Part shown: in pieces, positions 1-8,659 of the stretch
Numbering within the stretch: position 1 is the first letter of the stretch
Layout of the letters: every line of letters starts with the position of its first letter
From: Anaerococcus provencensis
GTDB taxonomy: Bacteria > Bacillota > Clostridia > Tissierellales > Peptoniphilaceae
Direction of reading: 5' to 3'
Length of the DNA stretch: 64,000 bases
Assembly: GCF_000312365.2 (NCBI RefSeq)
Contig: NZ_HG003684.1
Coordinates: 1-64,000, forward strand
Position numbers and translations under genes: made by a program
Notes under the pieces: generated by a model
Seen by the model: the letters and a program-made list of their open reading frames with translations, nothing else
Databases searched by the model: none
What the model was told of the DNA's origin: nothing

Positions 1-87
1 GATGCCTCAAGTAAATGGACAAGCAGAATACGTGGCTGGGATCAAATCTTATCACAATTATCAATATTTTTTGAAGGGAGGTTTTAA
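1..87 (+). pseudogene. C-terminal end of an IS256 (mutator)-family transposase
   Basis: An open frame enters from the left edge and ends at TAA 85-87. Its 28 residues include KWTSRIRGWDQI, LSQLSIFFEGRF at the end. The pattern W-x-W/GW...I..QL.I.F.GR is the usual C-terminus of IS256/mutator transposases, where this tail follows the catalytic core. Only the tail is visible, so whether the element is intact cannot be judged. The assignment rests on a short match from memory. Confidence 0.6.
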
Positions 88-330
88 ATAAGTAAAAAAA
101 TCGAGTATAAAATCTGCTGTAAATTTTCATGAAAATTTGACAGTTTATTAAAGTTGTGTAAAATTAAGACAAGCTCCATTCCTATAGGAATGGACATATA
201 TTGATACATAAAAAATGTATCAACCCTTACCCTTACTCAGGATTTAGGTTGATACACAAAATTATTTACATATCCTTTGGAAAAGTAAAAAATAATAATA
301 ATATGTAAACCTCCAAATATATATTATGTT
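88..330. repeat. Non-coding end region of the IS256-type element, with three palindromes
   Basis: No gene is visible here. There is an 18-bp perfect palindrome at 121-138, a 20-bp perfect palindrome at 175-194, and a stem-loop at 201-223 (9-bp arms, 5-nt loop). The left arm of that stem, TTGATACA, recurs at about 243. The segment ACACAAAATTATTTACA near 254-271 resembles terminal repeats of IS256-group elements, so the IS boundary may lie near 275. The left end is outside the window, so the repeat pair cannot be confirmed. Confidence 0.4.
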
Positions 331-334
331 GTAA

Positions 335-361
335 AGCCCTCGCTATAAATTAGTGAGGGCT
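335..361 (-). terminator. Terminator-like hairpin downstream of the exonuclease gene
   Basis: AGCCCTC at 335-341 pairs with GAGGGCT at 355-361. A short T tract on the minus side and ATTTGTTT on the plus side suggest it may work in both directions. It lies 15 bases beyond the stop of the minus-strand gene at 377. Confidence 0.6.
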
Positions 362-376
362 ATTTGTTTGCAATAA

Positions 377-1204
377 TTAAAATTCAATCTCCATAACTAT
401 TGGTGTATGGTCTTGTCTATCGCCAGAATCTAGGATATCTGACCTTTTTATCTTATCTTTTATCCTATCAGATACTAGGAAATAGTCGATTCTCCATCCT
501 GAGTTATTGATTTTACTTGTTTTAACCCTTTGGGCCCACCAAGTGTACTTGCCCTCTACATCGCCATTGATGTGGCGGAAGGTGTCTATAAAACCTCTGT
601 TTAGTAGGTTAGTAAAACCCTCACGTTCTTCATCAGTAAAGCCTGCTGACATATGGTTGTTATCTGGATGAGCAAGGTCGATTTCTTTGTGGGCAACATT
701 AAAGTCGCCAGAAGCTATTACAGGTTTTTCTTTATCTAGTTTTGCTAGATAATCTGCATATTTTTGATCCCAAACTTGGCGAAGAGGAAGTCTAACTAGT
801 TCGTTTCCTGCATTAGGTGTGTAAACTTGGGTGAAGTAGAAGTCATCAAATTCTAAAGTTACTATCCTTCCTTCCAAATCCATTGGTTCTGGTGCATCTA
901 TAAATGGGAAGTTAGAGTTAACTTCCAATTCTTTTTTAAATAGTGTCATGCAGCCAGCGTATGATTTTCTAGCGCCTTCAGAAGAATTGACGTGAACGTA
1001 ATTATATTCTGGGAAATATTCTTCTAGCTTTTCCTTATGCTTTTTACTAAGGCCTGTTTGTGGAAGTTTTGTTTCCTGTAAGGCAATTACATCAGGATCT
1101 TCTTTTCTTATAGTTTCAAAAACATCGCGTGTCATATGGGCTCTATTAGAATCGCTTGTTAGAGCTGCATTTAGCGAATCTATATTCCATGAAATAAATT
1201 TCAA
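377..1204 (-). CDS. xth: Exodeoxyribonuclease III (ExoA/Xth family)
   Basis: A 275-residue Mg-dependent AP endonuclease / 3'-5' exonuclease of base-excision repair, of normal family length. Visible catalytic landmarks are Asn7 (WNIDSL), Glu44 (LQETKL), Asp167 and Asn169 (GDFNVAH), Asp240 (WRIDYFL), and the C-terminal Asp265-His266 (QDHTPI). The start is TTG at 1204-1202, placed six bases after AGGAG; no better ATG precedes the conserved KFISWN start. It is a single gene, transcribed away from the surface-protein gene, and belongs to the chromosomal backbone. Confidence 0.95.
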   Translation of the reverse strand: MKFISWNIDSLNAALTSDSNRAHMTRDVFETIRKEDPDVIALQETKLPQTGLSKKHKEKLEEYFPEYNYVHVNSSEGARKSYAGCMTLFKKELEVNSNFPFIDAPEPMDLEGRIVTLEFDDFYFTQVYTPNAGNELVRLPLRQVWDQKYADYLAKLDKEKPVIASGDFNVAHKEIDLAHPDNNHMSAGFTDEEREGFTNLLNRGFIDTFRHINGDVEGKYTWWAQRVKTSKINNSGWRIDYFLVSDRIKDKIKRSDILDSGDRQDHTPIVMEIEF

Positions 1205-1355
1205 ATTAATCTCCTTTTAAATTTCTATCTTACTTTAACTATAAAATTTTTATGAATAAATGCAAGCTCATAGATATTAGAAATTTGTAATAAATATGTA
1301 GAATTTTTTATTGTGGGTATAATAAATATAAGAAAGACTTACAAAGGAGGAAATT

Positions 1356-3290
1356 ATGAATAAGAAAATTTTAGCCTTAGGTCTTAGTATGACATTTATT
1401 CTATCAATTGGAAACAATGCCTATGCTAAAGATAATCCAAGCGATGTCCCTATAGCAAGTACACAAAAAGAAGATACCCATACATATTTATATGAGGTCA
1501 TAAAGCTAGAAGATGAAAAGGTAAAACTGCTTTATCAAGGGGAAATAACCGAGGATTCCATAATGATGGAAGAAATTTATAAGAATACAGATTTAGAACT
1601 TGATAGAGAATTTTTTGAAGAAGATGTAATAATCCATGACAGATACGAAATTACAAGCAATAAAACTCTTTCTAAATTAGACAGTAAAGATATCAAAAAA
1701 GACGATGTAAAATTAAAGAGAAAATACGAGAAGCCAAAAAATATGGCAAAGGAAGACTTGCCAGCCAATACAGAAAGTATGGATTTTGTTATTGAAAATC
1801 TAAAAGGTAACACTGAAGAGGGATTTGCTGCAATAGTTTCAGAAGTAGGCAATGAAAATAACAAATATTCTATTTTTAGTGATAATTTAAGAGATGATAA
1901 TCCTAAAGTAGGAGATCAGTACACCATTTACTGGGACGGAGTGACCTTAGAATCCTATCCTGCCCAATTTGGCAAGATTTTTAGAGTTGAAAAATTGGTA
2001 AAGGATAATGAAAATCAAAAGACAATAGAATTTGAAATTGATGAAATAGTAATAAATAAAGATAATAAGTCTGCCATAGTTTTTGAAACAGGAAATAAGA
2101 CCAATGTATTTTCAATCGACCTAGAAGATTTGAAAGATGAAAATGCAAAAGCTGGTGACAGATACGAAATTACTTGGAATGGAATAGCTACTAAGTCAAT
2201 TCCAGCTCAATTTGGTGAGATTTATGAAGTAAAGAAAACTTTTGACAATAAGGAAGAACTTAAAGAAACAGCTGAATTTGAACTTGTTGATATTACTGAT
2301 AGCAAGGAAGGTAAGGATGCTAATCTTAAAAAATCTGATTCTTTTGGTGAGATAAACCTTAGAATGCTATCAGAACTAGAAGATGACAATGCTAAAATAG
2401 GGGATAAGTATTTAATAACCTATACAAAAGATCAGCTGGGCCACATGGGCATCATAGAAAAGGTTGAGAAAGTTAAAAATGAAGATGATACTGATGTGAA
2501 ATTTGATGAACTTAAAAAGACAGTTGATGAAGCTGGAAGCATAGTGTTAGGTGATGGTACATTTACAAAAGAAAGTGCTGACAGATTCCAAAAAGCCTTT
2601 GAAAATGCCAAAGAGATCTTAGATAAAGCTGATGCTAGCCAAGAAGAAGTTGACAAGGCTAGCAAAGAATTAAGAGAAGCTATGGATGGACTTAGCGAAA
2701 AAACAGGAGTAATTACTCGTCAATTTGTCCTAACAGAAATTGGCGAAAAAGCTGGCAAGTTTGCTCGTCTAACCGACTCAGAGAATAAGGACGTGGAATT
2801 TACAATAGACTTTGAAAGCTTGGGAGATCCAAATGCCAAAGTCGGAGATATTTACAATGTTACTATGGAACATGTCGATCCAAATGAATCACCATATCAA
2901 ATGGGCAAGATTACAAAAATAGAAAAAGTTCCTAATTATGGAAGACTAATTGATGCTATAGAAAAAGCTAAAAAAGCTTACGACAAGAACAAAACTTACA
3001 CAAAAGAAAGTTTAGCAGCTTATAACAAAGCCTTTGAAACTGCTCAAGATATGATTGCCAAGAATTCACTAGATAGTCCAGAAAATGTAGACAAAGCAGC
3101 AAATGAGCTAGAAAAAGCAGCAGAAGGTCTAAAAGAAGTTAAAAAAGAAACAGACAAAAAAGAGACTCCTAAAGAAAATAAAAAGGCAAAAACTGTAAAG
3201 GGTTGGAATCCTAGTACAGGAATCACTCCAGTTGCACCACTACTAGCAGTAATCGCTGGGGCAGGATATTTATTAAAAAGGAAAAAATAG
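1356..3290 (+). CDS. Sortase-anchored surface protein with repeated ~75-residue domains and two FIVAR domains
   Basis: A 644-residue secreted cell-wall protein. It has a signal peptide (residues 1-24, cleavage after NAYA). Then come about five related modules with the signature 'D/E-x-N-A/P-K-x-G-D-x-Y-x-I/V' (near residues 42-115, 140-215, 222-300, 308-375, 455-525). They alternate with two helical FIVAR-type modules (about 378-446 and 530-598, with TYTKES...Y...A hallmarks). The C-terminus is a sorting signal: NPSTG, a hydrophobic stretch, and a KRKK tail. NPxTG replaces the canonical LPxTG. The start ATG follows AAAGGAGG. FIVAR modules often bind host or wall polymers; the ligand here is unknown. 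It is transcribed alone and closed by a terminator. Confidence 0.85.
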   Translation: MNKKILALGLSMTFILSIGNNAYAKDNPSDVPIASTQKEDTHTYLYEVIKLEDEKVKLLYQGEITEDSIMMEEIYKNTDLELDREFFEEDVIIHDRYEITSNKTLSKLDSKDIKKDDVKLKRKYEKPKNMAKEDLPANTESMDFVIENLKGNTEEGFAAIVSEVGNENNKYSIFSDNLRDDNPKVGDQYTIYWDGVTLESYPAQFGKIFRVEKLVKDNENQKTIEFEIDEIVINKDNKSAIVFETGNKTNVFSIDLEDLKDENAKAGDRYEITWNGIATKSIPAQFGEIYEVKKTFDNKEELKETAEFELVDITDSKEGKDANLKKSDSFGEINLRMLSELEDDNAKIGDKYLITYTKDQLGHMGIIEKVEKVKNEDDTDVKFDELKKTVDEAGSIVLGDGTFTKESADRFQKAFENAKEILDKADASQEEVDKASKELREAMDGLSEKTGVITRQFVLTEIGEKAGKFARLTDSENKDVEFTIDFESLGDPNAKVGDIYNVTMEHVDPNESPYQMGKITKIEKVPNYGRLIDAIEKAKKAYDKNKTYTKESLAAYNKAFETAQDMIAKNSLDSPENVDKAANELEKAAEGLKEVKKETDKKETPKENKKAKTVKGWNPSTGITPVAPLLAVIAGAGYLLKRKK

Positions 3291-3300
3291 TTAGAAATTG

Positions 3301-3328
3301 CGGGTAAGAAATTGCCCGTAATTTTTTT
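3301..3328 (+). terminator. Rho-independent terminator after the surface-protein gene
   Basis: CGGGTAA at 3301-3307 pairs with TTGCCCG at 3312-3318, followed by a run of seven T at 3322-3328. It lies 11 bases after the stop codon. Confidence 0.85.
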
Positions 3329-3341
3329 GGCAAAAAATATA

Positions 3342-3350
3342 TGCTATAAT
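3342..3350 (+). promoter_or_regulatory. Extended -10 promoter giving a leaderless start for rluD
   Basis: TGCTATAAT is a perfect extended -10 box (TGnTATAAT). Its last base lies seven bases before the A of ATG 3357, so transcription should start at or next to the start codon. No Shine-Dalgarno sequence is present. The -35 position is only the T-run of the preceding terminator. Confidence 0.6.
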
Positions 3351-3356
3351 AAAGTT

Positions 3357-4256
3357 ATGATACTAGAAGCATTTGAAAATATCCGAGTTGATAAATACAT
3401 CTCCGACGAATTTGAAGAAATTCCAAGAGAGAAAATCAAAGAATTTATCAAGGATAAAAAAATAAAAGTAAATAATAAAAATATAAAGCCATCTTACAAA
3501 TTAGAAATTGGTGACGAGATTGAAATAGACGATGAGCTTTTTGAAGTTCCAGAAATCAAAGCTGAGCCAATGGATTTAAAGATTGTCTATGAGAACGAAG
3601 ACTACGCCATAATTGATAAGGATGAAAATGTTATAGTCCACCCGGCAGGATCTATCATCACTGGAACTTTGGTAAATGGCTTGCTCTATAAGTACGGCTA
3701 TGATGGCCTATCTCACATTGGAGGAGATGATAGGCCAGGGATTGTTCATAGGCTCGATAAGGATACTACTGGGCTGATGGTAATTGCCAAAAACAATGAG
3801 GCTTATAAGTATTTGAAGGGACTTTTTGAAACAAGGCAAGTCTACAAGGAATATCTGGCTATTGTCTTTGGGAATTTTGATCAAAAATCAGCTCGTATAG
3901 AAAATTACATGGATAGGGATAAGAACAACCCTAGGAAGATGGCTGTATGTCCAAGTGGGAGAAAGGCAATTAGTGAATATGAGGTCATAAAAGAAGTGGA
4001 GGGATATTCATTAGTTAAAATCCACATTCTAACAGGTCGCACTCACCAAATTCGTGTACATATGAGCCATATCAACCACCCATTGCTAGGAGATCCGGTT
4101 TATGGCAATGTAAAGCACAAGTTTAACCTCGACCACCAACTATTGCATTGCACAAGGCTTGGCTTTACAGACCAAAATGGAGAATATGTGACCTTTAGTG
4201 CGCCTGTCCATGCCAAATTTCAAAAATATCAAGATGTCTTAGGACTTGGAGATTAA
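3357..4256 (+). CDS. rluD: RluA/RluD-family 23S rRNA pseudouridine synthase
   Basis: A 299-residue rRNA-modifying enzyme. An N-terminal S4 RNA-binding domain (about residues 9-60) is followed by the synthase domain. The catalytic aspartate is Asp134 in GIVHRLDKDTTGL. The later TGRTHQIRVHM and HPLLGDPVYG motifs are typical of the family. An in-frame TTG lies upstream at 3312, but it sits inside the terminator hairpin. The extended -10 box six bases before ATG 3357 makes that ATG the likely, leaderless start. It is followed one base later by yifB. Confidence 0.92.
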   Translation: MILEAFENIRVDKYISDEFEEIPREKIKEFIKDKKIKVNNKNIKPSYKLEIGDEIEIDDELFEVPEIKAEPMDLKIVYENEDYAIIDKDENVIVHPAGSIITGTLVNGLLYKYGYDGLSHIGGDDRPGIVHRLDKDTTGLMVIAKNNEAYKYLKGLFETRQVYKEYLAIVFGNFDQKSARIENYMDRDKNNPRKMAVCPSGRKAISEYEVIKEVEGYSLVKIHILTGRTHQIRVHMSHINHPLLGDPVYGNVKHKFNLDHQLLHCTRLGFTDQNGEYVTFSAPVHAKFQKYQDVLGLGD

Positions 4257-4257
4257 T

Positions 4258-5787
4258 ATGTATTCAAAAACTATAACTTGCTCCCTTTTGGGACTTAATG
4301 GAAAAGCAATAGAAGTAGAAAGTGATATTACAACAGGTTTGCCAAACTTTCTGATAGTTGGCTTGCCGGACTCATCAATCAAAGAATCCAAGGAAAGAGT
4401 GAGGGTAGCAATCCTAAACTCAGGCTATAATTTCCCACCTGGTAGGATAACAGTAAATCTATCCCCAGCTGACCTCAAAAAAGAAGGAACTCAACTTGAC
4501 TTGCCAATAGCAATCTCCCTATTATCTTCAATGGGAGTCATTACATATCCTTATGACGATTATGTATTCTTGGGAGAATTGTCCCTTGCAGGCAAAATCG
4601 TTCCTATAAGAGGTGCTCTAGCCATGATTATTTCTATGCGTGAGCTGGGATACAAAAAATTTATAATAGCAGAAGAAAACAAGGACGAATGTGCTATTAT
4701 AAACGATGTGGATATTTTGCCTTTTGATAATCTAAACGACATAGTAAGCTTTCTAAATAAGGAAAAGGAAGTAAAGCCCTACCAATTAGATTTACATAAA
4801 ATAGATAACCAAGTGACTTATGACCTAGATTTTTCTGACATAAAGGGTCAAGAGAGTCTAAAACGTGCCTTGCAAATAGCAGCTGCTGGTGGTCACAATG
4901 TACTAATGATTGGCCCACCAGGATCTGGAAAGACTTTCTCTGCCAAGCACCTGCCAACCATTTTGCCAGATATGAATTTTGATGAAAAGGTAGAAGTAAC
5001 CAAGATATATTCTATAATGGGACTTTTGGACAAGGGCCAGTTGGTAAATGAAAGGCCATTTAGATCACCCCACCATAGCGCAAGCGAGGTGGCACTTATT
5101 GGTGGAGGGCACTCTATACCAAAACCTGGAGAAATATCCTTGGCTCATAGGGGAGTTTTGTTTTTGGATGAATTTCCAGAATTTAATAAAAAGACTATAG
5201 AAGCTTTGAGGGAACCTCTTGAAAATCGTGAGATAAATATTTCAAGAGCTCAAGCTTCCTTAAAATACCCATCGGATTTCATATTAATTGCAGCTATGAA
5301 TCCGTGTCCATGTGGTAACTATGGCAATCCACTCAAAGAGTGTACTTGTACACAAAATGAAATACGAAGGTACCTAAACAAGATTTCTGCACCGATTTTG
5401 GATAGGATCGATATTCACATAGAGATTGCTCCAGTTAAATATGAGGACTTGAAAGATAAGTCTCCATCAAAATCATCAGCAGAGCTAAAGGCAGAAGTTT
5501 CCAAGGCAAGAGTAATCCAAGATGACCGCTACAAAAATGAAAAAATAAGATCAAATTCTGAGCTTTCTACCAATCAGATGAAAAAATATATCAAACTTAA
5601 GCCAGAAGTAGAGAAAGTTGCTCAACTTGCCTTTAATAAATACAATTTTTCAGTAAGAAGCTTCAACAAAATCTTGAAAATGGCAAGGACTATAGCTGAC
5701 CTTGACGGAAGTTTGGAAATAGAACAAAAACACGTCCTAGAAGCAGTGAGATATAGGGCACTTGATGATAAATATTGGACGGTATAA
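4258..5787 (+). CDS. yifB: YifB/ComM-family Mg-chelatase-like AAA+ ATPase
   Basis: A 509-residue AAA+ protein related to magnesium chelatase ChlI. In transformable bacteria the homologue ComM is a helicase that extends recombination during natural transformation. The N-terminal Lon-like domain carries GLPDSSIKESKERVR. Walker A is GPPGSGKT (residues 219-226) and Walker B is GVLFLDEF (about 299-306). A Cys cluster, NPCPCGNYG...C-T-C, follows. The start ATG is preceded by TTGGAG, one base after the rluD stop. It is in an operon with rluD and with the ATPase gene two bases downstream. Confidence 0.93.
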   Translation: MYSKTITCSLLGLNGKAIEVESDITTGLPNFLIVGLPDSSIKESKERVRVAILNSGYNFPPGRITVNLSPADLKKEGTQLDLPIAISLLSSMGVITYPYDDYVFLGELSLAGKIVPIRGALAMIISMRELGYKKFIIAEENKDECAIINDVDILPFDNLNDIVSFLNKEKEVKPYQLDLHKIDNQVTYDLDFSDIKGQESLKRALQIAAAGGHNVLMIGPPGSGKTFSAKHLPTILPDMNFDEKVEVTKIYSIMGLLDKGQLVNERPFRSPHHSASEVALIGGGHSIPKPGEISLAHRGVLFLDEFPEFNKKTIEALREPLENREINISRAQASLKYPSDFILIAAMNPCPCGNYGNPLKECTCTQNEIRRYLNKISAPILDRIDIHIEIAPVKYEDLKDKSPSKSSAELKAEVSKARVIQDDRYKNEKIRSNSELSTNQMKKYIKLKPEVEKVAQLAFNKYNFSVRSFNKILKMARTIADLDGSLEIEQKHVLEAVRYRALDDKYWTV

Positions 5788-5788
5788 A

Positions 5789-6349
5789 ATGCTTGATCAA
5801 AGAGAAATAATTTCAAATATAGATAAGTTTGTCTATGACCTCTTAGACTATGCCATATATCACAAGGCCAGTGATATACACATAGAAGGTGAGGAAACAT
5901 ACGCCAGGATAAGGCTTAGAATAGATGGGAAACTTAGTGAAATCTTGCATATCAGCAGAGATAATTATGAGAAACTAGTTTCAAAAATAAAACTTTTGTC
6001 AAAAATGGATATAAGCGAACATAGAAGACCCCAGGATGAGAGCCTAAAACTTGCTGGCTTTGAAAATGTAGACTTCAGAGTGTCAAGTATTGGCACTATC
6101 AATGGGGAAAAGCTTGTAATCCGTATACTTTCAACGAGTGAGTATGAGAAAAAAGCTAACTTGATTGGATTTTCAGAAACTTCCAAAGAAATTTTATATG
6201 AAGCCATGAAAAATAAATCTGGCATGATAATATTCTCTGGCCCAACAGGTTCTGGGGAGAATAGTATAATAGTGACAGATACAATAATTAAGTTAAATCA
6301 AGGTTTAAAGGCTTCCACAAAATTTTTAAACAAGATGATTTTAATTTGA
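5789..6349 (+). pseudogene. comGA: ComGA/PilB/GspE-type ATPase, truncated by ICE insertion
   Basis: The first 156 residues are a type IV pilus / competence pseudopilus ATPase. They include the N-terminal domain with SDIHIEGEE, the RRPQDE segment, FRVSSIGT...GEKLVIRIL, and GPTGSG of Walker A. The family continues GKTTT; here Lys is replaced by Glu, and the next 30 residues (from about 6257) match nothing before a stop at 6349. The family is normally about 340 residues or more, so about half the protein and the ATPase core are lost. The native start is ATG 5789, one base after the yifB stop. The break marks the left junction of the ICE. Confidence 0.85.
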
Positions 6350-6482
6350 ATCTGTCATCTTTTTGTTGAATTCACAAAATAAATTTAATTTAGGTAAAAA
6401 GGATTGAAGAGGATATGATAATAGTTAGAGTAATTTTAAAATCATACTTTTTCCTATTAGTATAGCACTAAGTATTATTGCT

Positions 6483-6704
6483 ATGTTTTTAACTTTTATA
6501 TTGGGACTTAGTACGGTATTTTTTAAATTAATATCTTTTATTGCAATAATGGGGTTTTTAGGATCTGTTATTAACGGAGAAAAAAATCTTGCAGTTGAAG
6601 CCATTATATTAGCATTTCTTTTTAGTCCTTATGGAATTCCAGCGTTAGGATATGTTGTAGTAGAATTAATAGAAGAGGTGAATGAAAAAATAAAATTAAT
6701 ATAA
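6483..6704 (+). CDS. CD1845-family small ICE membrane protein, N-terminus apparently frameshifted
   Basis: A 73-residue hydrophobic protein. It has two membrane segments and the tail SPYGIPALGYVVVELIEEVNEK, which matches the C-terminus of the CD1845 family found near the transfer genes of Tn1549-like ICEs; its role is unknown. The family normally starts about 22 residues earlier. That N-terminus is present in another frame: ATG 6415, preceded by GAAGAGG, reads MIIVRVILK. The match then continues in the 6483 frame as IILFPISIALSIIA. The frames meet in TTTTAAAATC (6434-6443), as if one A were missing. Confidence 0.7.
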   Translation: MFLTFILGLSTVFFKLISFIAIMGFLGSVINGEKNLAVEAIILAFLFSPYGIPALGYVVVELIEEVNEKIKLI

Positions 6705-6730
6705 AAACAAAACATAAAAATTAATTCAAG

Positions 6731-6765
6731 AAGAGATAGCAAATTAAGATATGCTGTCTCTTTTT
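6731..6765 (+). terminator. Rho-independent terminator between the CD1845-like gene and repA
   Basis: AAGAGATAGCA (6731-6741) pairs with TGCTGTCTCTT (6752-6762) with one wobble pair, followed by a run of T. Confidence 0.7.
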
Positions 6766-6789
6766 CTGTACTAAGAAAGGGGGTGTAAG

Positions 6790-7773
6790 ATGAAAGAAAT
6801 AGTAGAATTTGAATATTACTATGGTAATGAAGCAGAACAATATTCGTTTTTTAGAATTCCAAAATCTTTATTTACTAATCAATATTTTAATAGTATGTCA
6901 GTAGAAGCTAAAGTCTTATATGGAATTTTATTAGATAGAATGAGTTTGTCACTAAAAAACAAATGGTTAGATGAGGCAAATAAAGTATATATCATCTACA
7001 CCATAGAAGAAATTATGGAAGTGTTAAATTGGGGTAGAAATAAGTCCGTTAAGATAATGAAAGAAATCGAAGAAATAGGGCTATTAGAAAAAAAGAGACA
7101 AGGACTTGGCAAGCCAAATCTACTTTATGTAAAGAACTTTATATACACAGAAAACAATAAACCTACAGAAGTTTCAAAAGTAAACTTGCAGAAGTTTAAA
7201 AATCAAACTTCAAGAAGTTTCAATAATAAATCTCAAGAAGTTTTAAAAGAGGACTCTAATAATACTAATATTAATAATACTGATATTAGTAATACTGATT
7301 TTAATAATCCCACCTCCATAGCATTCTTAAAAGATGAAGAAGAAAATTTAGATAGAACAATTTTGGAGGAGGCAAAATTAAAAGAAAAGATTAAAAATAA
7401 TATATCTTATGAAATATTTGAGAAATCAAGGATAGAAGATAAGAAACAAGTAGATGTAATTATAAATGTTCTGGTAAGAGCATTAAATAATTCTAAAAGC
7501 ATTCACATAGGTGGGCTGAAGATAGATCATAAAAAGTTAAAAGAAAAGATTCTAAATCTAAACTATAAACATATAGATTATGTATTGACATATTTAAAAG
7601 AAAACGCACCCAAGGATATAAGAAACATAAACGCTTACTTGCTTACACTCTTATGTAATGCAGATGAAAATATTAAAAATATGGAAATTATAAAAGGCAG
7701 TAATAATAACAATAAAAAATATGACTATAGTAGGGATGAAGATATCTGGCAAGAATTTTTAAATACGGAATAG
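6790..7773 (+). CDS. repA: RepA_N-type replication initiator / replisome organiser of the ICE
   Basis: 327 residues. The N-terminal ~115 residues match the RepA_N winged-helix initiator domain: FFRIPKSLF, MSVEAKVLYGILLDRMSLS, YTIEEIMEVLNWGRNKSVK. This is followed by a low-complexity Asn/Thr/Ser linker (NNTNINNTDISNTD, about 160-180) and a helical C-terminal region (about 190-320). In ICEs such proteins support replication of the excised circle. The start ATG follows AAGGGGGTG. The dnaC-like gene lies 14 bases downstream, so the two form one replication operon. Confidence 0.85.
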   Translation: MKEIVEFEYYYGNEAEQYSFFRIPKSLFTNQYFNSMSVEAKVLYGILLDRMSLSLKNKWLDEANKVYIIYTIEEIMEVLNWGRNKSVKIMKEIEEIGLLEKKRQGLGKPNLLYVKNFIYTENNKPTEVSKVNLQKFKNQTSRSFNNKSQEVLKEDSNNTNINNTDISNTDFNNPTSIAFLKDEEENLDRTILEEAKLKEKIKNNISYEIFEKSRIEDKKQVDVIINVLVRALNNSKSIHIGGLKIDHKKLKEKILNLNYKHIDYVLTYLKENAPKDIRNINAYLLTLLCNADENIKNMEIIKGSNNNNKKYDYSRDEDIWQEFLNTE

Positions 7774-7787
7774 GAGGCGAAATTTCT

Positions 7788-8645
7788 ATGGAATCAATTA
7801 GAGATATTTTAGAAAACAATGTAGAACCATTAGAAAAAATATATTCTTCAAAAAAAGACAATAATGAAAGTTATATAGATCAAAAAACAGGACTAAAATA
7901 TTGCTCACATTGTAAAAGTCCAATGGAAAAAGAAATTGACTTTTTAGGAAAAAGAAAAAAAGTACCTATTTTATGTAAGTGTAAACAAGAAAAACAAAAA
8001 CAGCAGGAAGAAGAAAGGCAGAAGATTAATCATCTTTTAAAGATTGATAGATTAAAAAAAGAATGCTTTGATGATCCTATACTTTTAAATTGGAACTTTG
8101 CTAACATGGATAAAGACAGCGAACATGAAGAAGTAGCAAGAAATTATGTAGAAAAATTTGATGATATATATATAAATAATATAGGTTTAATTTTAACAGG
8201 AGATGTAGGATGTGGAAAAACTTATCTTGCAAGTTCCATAGCTAATAGTCTTTTAGAAAAAGAAATAAAAGTTAAGATGACAAACTTTTCAGTAATTTTA
8301 AATGATATGACAAACTTTGAAATTGACAAAAGTAAATATATTGAAAAGCTAAATAATAAGCAACTACTTATTATAGATGACTTTGGAATGGAAAGAGACA
8401 CAGCTTTTGCAGCAGAACACATCTTTAATATCATCGATAGTAGATATAGAGTAGGTAAACCTCTGATTATAACTACGAATTTAAGTATATCAGCCTTAAC
8501 AAACCCTCAAACAATAAAAGATAAAAGAATTTACTCAAGAATACTTGAAATATGTAGCCCGATCATATTTACGGGGAAAAACAGAAGAATAGAAAAAATG
8601 AAAGAAAAATCGAAATTAGCCTATGGAATATTAAAAAATAAATGA
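7788..8645 (+). CDS. dnaC: DnaC/IstB-like AAA+ helicase-loader ATPase
   Basis: 285 residues. An N-terminal Cys cluster (YCSHCKSPM...CKCKQE, about residues 38-66) may bind zinc. An AAA+ core follows, with Walker A GDVGCGKT (near 139-146) and Walker B LLIIDDFG (near 192-199). The family loads the replicative helicase; next to repA it should serve ICE replication. ATG follows AGGAGGCG. The gene lies between repA and the pcfB-like gene with short spacing. Confidence 0.88.
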   Translation: MESIRDILENNVEPLEKIYSSKKDNNESYIDQKTGLKYCSHCKSPMEKEIDFLGKRKKVPILCKCKQEKQKQQEEERQKINHLLKIDRLKKECFDDPILLNWNFANMDKDSEHEEVARNYVEKFDDIYINNIGLILTGDVGCGKTYLASSIANSLLEKEIKVKMTNFSVILNDMTNFEIDKSKYIEKLNNKQLLIIDDFGMERDTAFAAEHIFNIIDSRYRVGKPLIITTNLSISALTNPQTIKDKRIYSRILEICSPIIFTGKNRRIEKMKEKSKLAYGILKNK

Positions 8646-8659
8646 AAGTAGGTGAGTAA

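Noticed and set aside
4697..4957. Minus-strand 86-codon ORF inside yifB
   Set aside because: It lies opposite conserved yifB codons and has no supporting signal.
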